Below, one piece after another: positions 10,975-22,000 of a DNA stretch of 64,000 nt; position 1 is the stretch's first letter; each line of letters opens with the position of its first letter. The translations under genes were made by a program, and so were the position numbers. Source of the DNA: Effrenium voratum (Eukaryota > Sar > Dinophyceae > Suessiales > Symbiodiniaceae); contig CAUJNA010000480.1 of the NCBI GenBank assembly GCA_963377175.1, forward strand, positions 884,364-948,363. The letters run 5' to 3'. The notes below the pieces were generated by a model. The model saw nothing but the letters and a program-made list of their open reading frames with translations. It ran no database searches and had not been told where the DNA came from.

Positions 10975-13540
10975 CCGGGGACATTGGGGGGCGGGGAAAC
11001 CTCAGCGTCCTGTCGAACATGTGAACAAGGGATTGGCCGCTCAGTTCTGCGATCCCCGTCGCGATGCTTCAAAAACAACGCGGACACACCAGTTGCAAAA
11101 AGGGGATGACCCCCAGGTGCTTTAGATCTGCGCGGCGTGCTTTGCCCAGGAGCAGAACATCTAGAATTCACGCATCTAGTTGACAAGCTCCGAGCACCAC
11201 CACCACGGCCCAACAGCGAGGGCAAAACAGTTGTTGCAGGATGAAATATTTTAGCCTTGTGTGACCAACTGGCTTAATCAGGCAACTCTGAATACAACAC
11301 GACCTTCGTGAACGATGGCGGCCTGCAAACAATTTATCCTCCCTCCAATCATGGAAGCTGACCGGAGGGTTTGGGAACACTACCTCCTGCGGAAACCCCC
11401 CTGTCCACTTCCATCATTGTGTAACAGAGGGTATACAAAACAATTCAAATTGAACATGTCCCAAGAGCAGTGTGCCTCCGCCAATCTTCCCTGGAGACAG
11501 TGCTTGACGCAGCCAGGGCAAGTCCAAGCTTCAAGCGGATTTGGGCCTGGCGTGGGAACATGTGCAACCCTAAACAAAGCCAGACACAAACTCATATGGA
11601 ACCGCAGAACAGGGCCAACCAAAGTGCGGTAGGCTGGATATGGTGCAGCGTCCTAACCGTGGGGACCGCGACCCGCCTATTTGCCCAGAACAAGCTCCTG
11701 CCGACCATAGCTCCACTCCATTATGAGTTTCAGACTTGAGCGAAGACTGCCACGCCGAGTGTTCAATCCCTTCTTAGAAACCCACGAAGCAGTAGCACTC
11801 TCATATGTTTTGCGAAGTGTTCCACTCCCTTCAGACTTCCCGTGATTTGCCTAGAGCCAGCATCAGCTGAGCAGTTTCTGCGTGTGCGGTGTCTGGGCGG
11901 CATGCCCAGGAGATGCTGCGACCAGCACACATGACTTGTGGGATCCTCCGATGAGCCCCCCCCACTGCCTCAAGCCCGAGCCGCGCTAGGCATGGCTTCT
12001 CTGCCTCGCAGGTCTTGCCTCAGCTGCGAAAGGAACCGCCTCCTCTTTGACATACCCAAAGACCGAATTTCACCTGGTCGATTGGAACGCAACCTCCCTG
12101 AGATGTATTCAACACCACTCTTCTAATGTAAACCGAGATCATCTGGGCTATCAAGAGGCCAAGTTTTTTCTCCGCGTTTGCAAGGAACCGCTTCGCAAAA
12201 AAACACATTAAGATTCCTTAAAGCCAACCAACCCGTTTCGGGGGCACCTGGAGGACCTGGAAGCAGCCGGCCCCACGCATTCCTCCAGTTCCTCCAATCC
12301 CTAACCACTTTTCGTCCCACTAGCAGGCTCTAAGTGAGATCCCTGGTTCAGCCGTCCACACCTGCCGTGCAACGACACGCGGGAACCCACAATCCTGATC
12401 CACCTCAGGTGCGTCAAACCCGCCTATACCAAATTCCTAGACCAGCAACAGAAAAAGCAGGCATTTGGGTTGGGACCGTTTCCGGGCCTGTGGTTTCTGC
12501 CAAAAAGTGGGCTGCAACCAAGTCGTCACACGCTAGCACCTGTTTCACACCCTTTCATTCATGTTGCGAAAAATCTGCAACTTGTCCCCTCAGGGGAAAA
12601 GGCGGAGGAGCCCCCAAACCTCCTCTCCAAGTTGCAAAAGGCGTCGGCACTCAAAGGCCGCGGCAGTTGCTGGCCGGCCTCGAAAAGCTGCTGCAGCGCC
12701 TATGCCGGTCATTTCAGGATACCCCCCACTTTGGGGGATGGTTTTCGCTATGGGAATGTTAGTGCTTCTGCTGGCTTTGCTGACGCTCTCTGAATGGGGC
12801 TGATGAGTCATCTCTCGCTTCCCCACATGGGTGAGTCTTATTTTGGATGCCACTTTTAGGCTTCACCGGAAAGGAAGCCAAGAGGAAACCAGCTCCATTT
12901 GGACTTACGAGTAACATAGGGGCGCCGCTTTACGAGACCGGGAAACAAAAAGAAGCTCAGCTGGAGACAACGGGGCAACTTGTCTGAGCGCCGCAAAGCC
13001 AAGCTCCAGAAACTCTCAAGCCTGGCTCCGAGTGAAACGATGCTGCCAGGCTGCCGAGGGCAGCACCGACTTTTGGCCCGGCCTGCCAGGTCCTCGCGAC
13101 TTCGGGCCGTGTCTCACTGCGAAACCCCAAGCCGAGCCATGGAACCTCCAGAAGAGGCGCCTTGCAGCGCGCACCTTTTCCTAGTCGATTGGAATGGCGC
13201 CGTGGGGTAGTTTCAGACCACATGTCAGTGCCTCCTTTTTTCCCATTTGGCACGGAAGTGGACTTTTGGGGCCTTTCGAGAAGATGGCTGTGTTCCAAAA
13301 ACCCGACATGGTCCAAGTCATGATTATCGGACACATGGATGCAACAAGTTGTCAAAGGACTGAGCCAGCAAACACGATGGTGCATTCGGCTTCCCGTGAA
13401 GAATTGAACATCAACTGGCTTTACTTGCTGATTTGTTTGCCAAACGGGCCCTGCGAGGGCCAGGGAATGCCTTAGTCGAGAGAGTGCTCGCACGCGCCAA
13501 CCCTCCATCAGGGCCATCAATTCAATAAGAATATCTGTAA
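10975..13540. other. No firm gene
   Basis: The first exons of the DHHC gene should lie here or further right but were not recognised. A + strand frame at 12561-12803 has an AT-hook-like piece (GRPRKAAAA) and a hydrophobic tail (MGMLVLLLALLTL); no neighbour supports it. 12957-13721 is one long minus frame that is mostly not protein-like. Confidence 0.4.
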
Positions 13541-13544
13541 TCCC

Positions 13545-13628
13545 CCAGCCCCCCAGTCCGTAGCAAACCACAGCCGCCCAGTGGGCCAGAAAAAGCAGCA
13601 AAAGAATCTGCCAGCTTGCGCTTAACAC
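13545..13628 (-). CDS. Candidate membrane-segment exon
   Basis: From the acceptor-like CCGAG^GTGTTA at 13628 the minus frame reads VLSASWQILLLLFLAHWAAV and continues VCYGLGG, a clear membrane helix. It could be an upstream helix of the DHHC gene, which reads leftward from here, but no intermediate exon joins them. Confidence 0.3.
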
Positions 13629-13699
13629 CTCGGATACAGGCGCTGAAGAGTACATGCCGTGGAACAAAGCTGCGGCGTTTTGCAACTTCTCAAGCAACT

Positions 13700-15940
13700 C
13701 TCCAAGCCCTGTGGGCCCCAATGTGGAAGGTTGAAGGAGGGTTTAAGTGTGGCACCCGTTTTTAATGTCAACGGCTCTCTTCCTTCTTGGTATATCTAAC
13801 TTTTTTGCTCTTGCCGCTTTAAACGTGTCCAAGAAATGGAGTCACACTTGCAAAAAGCTTTTGAGGCAGGGTCGGCAGCATCGACAGCCCCAAAGGACTC
13901 ATGTCCAGATTTATCGAACAAACACGGTGACTTGCAGTCGCAAGCCGGCAAGCCGGAAGCTTGTTTTTGTCCAGCCATCTTCTACCCCAATGCCCGACCA
14001 TGCTGGACCAGCAAAGGCCCACGCAGGTGCAAGCTTGGTTGCTGGTAAGGCATGGTGCGCGCCAATTTCGCAGAGGCACCGGCACCAAGTCCGCCATCAA
14101 GTAGGGACTTGCAATTGCTCGCGGCACCACCACGCAGTGGCCTAGATGCACATTAAGAAGGCGTTCCACGGGTCTTGCAGGCATGGAGGGTATGCCTGAA
14201 ACACGAACAGCAATCTGATCCAGAGAAATGGCTACACCCCCAAGTCCGCATATCTCGCCGAGTAGCTGGTAGACAGCACGCCCACCACATTGGCTACACC
14301 TCAGAGATCAAAGCCTCCGAGCATTGCCCTCAGCAAAACGCAGCTTGAACTCAAGCAGGTATCCTGAAGCGTGCTAATGTTTGAGTAAATCCATGCCGTG
14401 CAACCGACTGGAACCTCTTAGGGTTGTGGTGCGATGTATTGCATGCACCTACCCGCACTGTCTTCCAAGCTGCCAAAGATATCCGCCCCGCGGCGTCCTC
14501 AGCACGCTGAGCAGCTGGTTTTAAGGGTTGGCTTCTGGGTCCGAAAGCAAACCATGCATCTACAACTTATCGTGTATCTCAAAATATTATATATATATAT
14601 GTATATATACATGTGATGCCCTCTGCTCTCCTGAGGTGGGAATTGTGTCATGACCTTGCCTGTCATGGCAAAAGGGCAGCACATCAGCATGAGCCCTCCG
14701 TGAAAGGTACAGGGCCGGTCTTCCGCGGACTTCGCAACAGGCCTTGGGTCCAATTGACCTCATGATCAGGATGGATTAGATCAACTCACCAACCGCACCA
14801 GTTTGCTCTGTTTGGGGTCTGGGAAAGCAAATCAGCAGGAACTGGGGCAGAGCAGGTATGGCAAAACCTCTCCCTAGTTGGCTAGACATGACATCTTCCT
14901 CCATCGCACTGCTTGATTGTCCCTTTGCGCCGTTGCCCGGCTGAGACACGTGCATGTTTAAGGGAATGCAGTCGACATGCAGTGGCAAACAAGATCGTTC
15001 CTTTGCTCCAGCCTTCGAAAAGCCAAGGGTGTCCCTGACGGATCAGTCAAATCAAGAAGCACTCATTTGGGGGACCCCCTCAAAGTTGAACAAAGAAGTC
15101 AACCTGGCAACAATTCAAATCACGGGAAGCAACACCCGTGGGAGCGCAAGCCGCCACGCTCGGGCAGCTCATGCGGGCGCGTTTTTGCTGAAGCTGGTCA
15201 GTGCGAAAAAAGGAAGCCAACAACTAAATGTCACCGGCCTGATTTGGCAGGTGCATCTCCTGTCACCAGGGCAGGAGCCCAAAGTAGTGGCTGTATCAAA
15301 ATCCCGGCATTTCGTCTGGATTTTAGGCAAAATGCCTGCAGCAAAGCACACTGCATTTAGCTCGCCGGAACTTTCCGCGGCCACTGCTAGTATGCGTAGG
15401 GCAATGTGCCTCAAAGGGCGAGGGCATGCGGTTCAAAACAACGCGGTCACGTCAGCTGCCTTCAGTTGCCGCAGGCACGTTGGACGCTGCTGACAATCCT
15501 CTCGGAGACAAAAACGCCTGCGTCAGGCGTGATCCACTGCAGGCCAAGAGATGGCCGAAACACTAAAGCTGTCCTCACTAATTACCTTTTGACCTCCCTT
15601 AAGAGCGTGCGTTTCAGGTCCCAAGGATTCCCAAGGCCTAGGATGTGCTTTACGTTGACTTGCCTGAAGGTTGGCCACCAAGCTTTCCTTTGCGTAAGGA
15701 GATTACAGTAATCTGAGGAGGAGCGTCGCATGAGCAAGTTCAGTCCCTGAGTTTGCCAGCAACGTCTTTACTGCAGTTCATGAGGGTGAAAACATCAGTG
15801 AACCCACCCGAAAGTTCTGGGCTCTCCACTTTTGCCTTTTACCTTATGCACGTGCGAAAGAAATCTCATTGTTCGTTGACCATCAGCACAAAAAATATCT
15901 TGACCCGTGTTCAAGTTCTAGCCCTCTCCGACTCCCCTCG
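13700..15940. other. No gene assigned; contains an (AT)n tract
   Basis: The 3' end of the PPR gene should fall here but no stop-containing exon was recognised. An AT tract lies at 14586-14611. Frames such as 14954-15493 (+) have no recognisable content. Confidence 0.4.
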
Positions 15941-15943
15941 CGC

Positions 15944-16037
15944 CTGCTTGCTGCACCTGCTCCAGCACTGGCTTCGCCAGCTCCTTGCGGCCCCGACGCA
16001 AGGACTGCAGCAGGAAGAGCTCCACGGCTTCCCGGGC
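15944..16037 (-). CDS. PPR gene, last exon identified
   Basis: Acceptor GCTAAG^GCCCGG at 16037; peptide AREAVELFLLQSLRRGRKEL and then AKPVLEQVQQA, a helical pair in PPR style. A GC donor is possible at 15943. Its link to the exon at 17272 is by position and phase only. Confidence 0.6.
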
Positions 16038-19000
16038 CTTAGCTTCCGGAAGAGTGGGTCCTTTTCCCACGAAGGTCAGAATGACCAAGGTCCCCACTCA
16101 CTTGCCGCCTATTTTTGCTACCTTGTTGTTTAAGGTATCGATCTTTCTGGGATTGAGCCTGCAAGCGGCCTCCAAGCCTAGGTGCCCATTGCACCTTGGT
16201 GGGTCGAGACTCAGGCGCGGCCTCTGCCTCGATGTTGGCTGCTGGACACTGGGGACACGCCCAGCACCACATTTGCCGGCGAAACAACCGGAGCCCCTGC
16301 TGCTTCCTTAACTCTCCTTCAAGGGTTGTGTTTTTGACTAACCCGACGGACACTTTCGGGCGGTGCGCATTTCAATTCCGCTCGCTAAGCCACCATGGGT
16401 CTATATCAGCTCAACGAATCAGAAAGGGGGCTCCGTGTCTTGATGCAGGGGCAAACACTTGCCACTGTGCGAATCTTGTTGATATGGCCAGGGCCCGTCT
16501 CTTTCAGAGCTATAGAAACGCGCCGTATTGGTCTGATGTGCTCGCCCTCGTCATCCAGTTTATTTCTCCAGTTCAAGGGATGCATGCATTGTCTAAACAA
16601 GTCTCCTCTTAAACTCATGGCGCGTTAAAAAGTGTCCGTGCGTTGACGGCGGTCTAGAAAGGGAGAAATCTCCAAAGGGGGACGACAACTTTAACCATTC
16701 CCGGCACATCAACTCGGGTGTGGGCACGGGCTGCAGTACAGAACCTGTGGGGGGGGGAAGAGGGGAAAAACATGAGCAACTGATAGCAACTGCCTACCCC
16801 CATCCAGAAATTCCAAACAAGCATGGGGAAACCCAGAGTGAGCAGAGTAAGATCTATGCACCTTACAGGCACTCCCTTGCAAACGATGCTTGCTCTCAAA
16901 CCAGTGCAATGAATGATGTTGGAAGACAAAGCTCCACCCCACCAAAGTGAGAAAATTGGAACCCTGGCATAGCAGAGGTTGCCCCGGGCACGTCCTTTCA
17001 ATTCATTACAGGGTGGGCAGCCACCCACTTGGGTGGGTCTTTCCTTTTTTGAGGGCACCCTTTTCGGGGCTGGTTGCAAGGGAAAGCGCGTGCCTATTTG
17101 TGGACTCGGACCTTGCTGCCTGTTCATCGCCTTTCATCCTCTCGTGGACCGGTGGCGGCTTTGGCGAACTCAGCTCAGTGGCCAGAAGCCCGGTGTTGTT
17201 GCTGAGCGCGTCATCGATGAGCCGCTGGGCCGCATCGAGGTCTCCCTGCTGGAGGCTGCCCGTCAGCAGGGCCTGGCGGCCGCAGCAGCTCTGCTGGGGA
17301 GGGGACGTAAAAACATAAATCACTCATTCATAACTAACCAAATACATTTCACATGATGTACATAAGTGTGCTACTATGTATCTATATATACATATAGATA
17401 TCTATACATATGTTCATATGTATCTATCTATATATGGATATATATGATATGTGTCTGTGTGTACGTTCTGCCCGCCCAAAGAAGGATTCCCTCGAAGTTG
17501 GAACAAGGGCGCGTGCCCAAGGCATGTGCCTCGAAGCCCCCAGGTCTCCCCCAAGCGTTCGTTCCCTTTTGGAAGAGGGCATGCCTCGTGTGAAGTACAC
17601 CAAGCCCTGCACATGGTCAGGGAGAGTAAGAGTGAAGAGGGTGTTGGCACTTTTGTATCGTAATGGCAGCTTGCTTGATAGGTCACCATGCTTGTAACAC
17701 ACATGCCTTTCATCCTTTCAAAGCTCTTGCGATTGCCGCCATAGTTGTCAGCAGGGCAATCCTGTGTGCATGCCACGGGACCAGCTTGGGACTGCAGAAC
17801 TGGCGTTTGTCAAACGCCACACAAAAGCAAGCGTAGCTCCAAGCACGCGCGCACATGCGCGCACACACGCGCACAAACACACGCAAAGATTTGCGAAGTT
17901 CACATACGCGACTTGTGCAAAAAGGCCATGAGGCGAGTGGACGCACAGCCAGACCCTTCGAACCTACTTGCTTGGGAGGTAAAAAACGGCCCCTGAGACA
18001 AAAAGGAAAGACGATCTCAAGCCAAGAGAACTCCTCCTAGCACGGCCGACTTTTGGGGAAACTCCCAGGACTCTTTGTCAAATGGCCCGGGGTCCCTTGA
18101 CAGGCTTTCTACTCGACTACGTAGCAATCTGTCGGTTGGTAGCCCGTAGCAAAAGCTAAGGGCAGCTGTGTCTCCGATGAACACGGCATGGCCCCGTCCT
18201 TTCAATCGTTTTGTCAAAAAGTCAGCAGAGACGAGCACTCGTGCGCCCATCCTGTTTAGGGTGAGCTGAGCGCCACATGGGGGGCTGGACAAATCACAAA
18301 CAGTTCCTCCCCTTTTTTGGTGTCTTTTGCGGTAAATCAAATTTATCATATAAGCTTTTTAGCACCAAGAGTAACTCTCACAGCTGCCCTGCGCTCGTCT
18401 GAGCTCCGGCCTTGTAGCAGGCGGCGTCAGGTTGATAGCCCGCAGCCGTCATCTGTTCGTAGACCTGGTGTCTATGTTCGGCATGACGCCTTCCAGTAAC
18501 AGCGGAGTGTGGATCTTTACAAATGGATTATCTCTTTGCTGAGGGCATCTTGGAAAAACACTGGAGAAACACTCAGTTTTATGGGTTCCCAATGTTGAGC
18601 AACACCCGAAACAGCAGACCTGTCGGTTTGTGGCACTGTCCAAATGGGAGTAGTAGAAGGGTCCCAAGCCCAAACCTGGGGGCACCCGGACTATCTTGAG
18701 ATCCAGTTCAAGTGAGTTTACATTTGATTTTAGTATTGGTAGACTTGAGTTTGCATTTGATGTAGTATTGCTGGAGCTTCCTTTTGAGATTTGGAACTGA
18801 GTTTCCATTTGATTTTAGTATTGGTAGACTTGAGTTTGCATTTGATTTACTGAGTTTAGATTTGATTTAGTATTGGTTGTTCATTTCCTTTTTCCTTCTC
18901 TCATCTCTTTCTCCCTCGCCTCTTCCTTGGCTGGCTGGGAGGGGGCAGGAGGTTTGGAGACATCAGCAGCCACAGTAGCAAAAAGGAAGGTAGCAATGCA

Positions 19001-22000
19001 AAAGGTAGGCAGCAAGAGCGACCGAGTTTTGCAGGTAGGTGTTGCAAAGCTCCCTGCAGGATCAGATCTCAGTGAGATGTTTCCAGACAAAAAAGAGAAG
19101 TTGGCCCTGGAAGATTTAAAGGGAGAGGGAGGAGAGAAGATACAAGAGAACGTAGAAGAACCAGTCAAAGACAAGGTGGAAGAACAGTTGGAAGATGTGC
19201 CAAAAGAAGAACCTGAAGGAAAAGAAGAGCCTGAAGGAGAGGTGGATGAAAAGAAAGATCACAAGGAGGTGGCTGAAGCCTAGCAGGCAGCTGCCAGTAG
19301 CAGCCAGCTAGAAGCCAGCCAACTGCCAGAGAGGCAGTTTGGAGAGCCAAAGCTGCACTTTTCAGGTGCTCAAAGTGCAGGTGCACAGCCTGCCTAGCTT
19401 GCTGCCCAGAGAAAGCTTTGAGCTACTGGGTGAGGAAAGAAGCAGGTGCCAAGAGCAAGGTGCCAAAGATCCTTCCTGTCCTTTCTCTTCTTTCTCTCTT
19501 TTTGTGACTTATTTTGAAAAAATGGGCGGGGTGGCAGGTGCTTGTCTTTATTCCAGGTGCATTTATTTATTTTTTGGGCCCCCATTTGTCTTTATTCCAC
19601 GTGCATTGTTTAGTCCTATTTGGACATTCTGAGTGCGTATAGGAAAGCCCACCATGTGTCAGGCCCTGCAAAACAGGCAACGCATTTCCATGACTGCCAA
19701 CAGCCAGGCAATCAGGCAGGCAGGCAGGCAAGCAAGCCAAGCCAAGCCAAGCCAAGCCAAGCAATCAACTTCAATCAACCCAAGAAACCAGCCAACCAAC
19801 AAACCAACCAAGCGACCGAACCGACATCCCAGGCCTGGAAGGCCTCGCTGATCTCGCCCTCCGCCATGCACACGCACACCAGGCCAGCATAGACCTGCGA
19901 GTCCACCTTGAGGCTGTGCCTGCCCATTGACTGAGGATTTTCTTGCAAGGCGGCGGTTTGGGTCTCTCCGGGAGGCGAAAGAAATGGCGGCTCTCAAAGA
20001 ACTGCTACAAGGCCTACCCTCCAAAAAAAAGAAGATTCCATATGTGACAAGGTGTTTGAATGAATCGGCCGCGGTTGCTCCCTCAAATCGAATTAGCGGA
20101 GGACCACTGCCCCCCCGTCACCCCCCCAAATATCCAAACGAAAACCCAGCAAAAACTACAAAACCCAAATTGACACAATCTTCAAATTTATGTATCAATC
20201 TCAGCAATTTACCATAACTTATATCCCCCGTCTGCGGCTTTTCCGATGCCTCGACGGCATCTCCCGGAAGACCCGCTTGGCGCTGTCCAGGTCCCCGCAG
20301 CGCCCGTGCAGGCGGATCAGCGTCGCCAGCGTGGCGCTGGAGGGCTGCACCTTGCCCCCAAGCTTCAAACACCAAGAACCATCACTTCCATTTGCTTGAG
20401 CCCGGAAAACATACCTGTGTGTCCAACCGTGACAGTTTCCCTTTGAAACGACTGAGGGGAGAAGAAAACATCACGTTCTTGAGCAAACGGAACTTCAGTT
20501 TCAAGATGTCCTTTGCTTCCCTAGGGGCTAGCTAGCAAGCTGAAGTCGACTTGATTCGACGTAAGTCGCTGTAACATGTTCAGTCTTGTGTCAAGTCTTA
20601 GGTTACAGCAGGGCGCTACAACTCACAGCAACGTGGAACAATTCTCAGTGGACATGCTACCTATCTCGCACTGGCACGAATGCCAAATCAATGAGAACAC
20701 AAAAATGGGCAACGGCTGATTGCGAATCACAACGTAAGAGCGCTGTACTTTCCAAAGTTGCTTGCCTGATTCATGTAGGGACCCTGGCAAACTCGCCAGA
20801 CAAAGCCATTCACTTGGTTAATTATGTTTCTTGTGTCGCACTTGATTTCCCACCCCGATTGTTCCCTCCGTCACGCTCGGCCTGCGATTGAATCCCCTTT
20901 TCTACGGTTAGCTCTCTTGGGGTCTCACCTGGCTCAAAACACCAAGCACCACCCAGTCTTGCAAGTTCTGCCCAACTCACACATGAAGGACGCGACCTTT
21001 CTAGGCGCGTTGCAAGCAGCCGATCGCATGTAGGGGCCACGCGTTTTGACCCACGTCTCTCTCGCAACGGCCACTGTCCAATTGGTGGCTTCCCCTCTGC
21101 CTGGGCAGCTTCCATGTCACTCAAGATCTGCGCGGCCAAGGTGGGCAGCTGGCGGTGGGCGCACACATCCAGGACCGCCTGAAAGCAGCGGGAGAAGCCC
21201 GCTCTGCACATCTGCCAAGAAACATTACCCTCCAATTAACGTGGAGCCTGACAGGTGGCCCCTTTAAATGGAACAAATGGTCTTCCAGGACCCCCTGTCA
21301 GGTTCCACGTTGATTGGTGGGAGGGTAAAGGTTTGGCAACTAGTGTCGACCCAATCAGCCTGGTGGATTCTCAGGGGTTGCTTCCTCCCAAAAGTGAGCG
21401 TATCTCCTCAAAAAGGGGACACCTGCCACATGAATCAAATAGGTATGTAGGGTGAGGGGAAATTAACCCTTTGTGTTTATTTTCTTTTTGTATTGTCCTG
21501 CCCACTCACAATCTTTGCGCAACCAACGTGTCAACCAAGAGTGCTGAAGTTGAGCACGCTAGAACGTGCTGCCTTACATCATACACACATGACGGATGGT
21601 CTCGGTGCTCTTGCTTGCCATGGTGGATGGTCAGCTAGCAATCCGTCGTTTATCGCGCTCAATTGGGTCTATGCATGTGGCACTCGCAAAATTATCTTTC
21701 CAATGGTGGCAAACAAATCACCACCCCCAAAAGCTACTTTTGCGGAGGAAGGGTGGCAAAACCGCGGATGGACAGGCTTGACCTTGACATACGCCGTCGA
21801 CCAAACTGCAAGAGGAATCTGTCCATCCAGGGTATTTTTTTTATCTGGTGACCGCATTGTAAGCGCGCTGGCCCACGGTGCCTGGAAGGTGGACAAGTCT
21901 GGCCGCACCTCGCGGCGCTGCATTTGCCCCAGCACCTGTCCGGCGCTGCAAGGTGAATACCGTCGGGGCCAACATGAGATATGTCCGATATGTTGTCCGA

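Larger units (their letters stand above)
18465..19834. other. Large PPR intron with repeat and antisense Glu/Lys-rich open frame
   Basis: The intron holds dispersed repeat copy B (18660-18880), a + strand open frame 18873-19283 (136 codons; a hydrophobic start LISFSLASSLAGW, then a Lys/Glu-rich tail with KEEPEGKEEPEG), and a (GCAG/GCCAA)n tract at about 19705-19765. The frame has no recognised domain. Confidence 0.6.

Noticed and set aside
12561..12803. + strand frame with AT-hook-like motif and membrane helix
   Set aside because: No supporting neighbour exon, opposite strand to every firm gene, and frames are open on both strands there.
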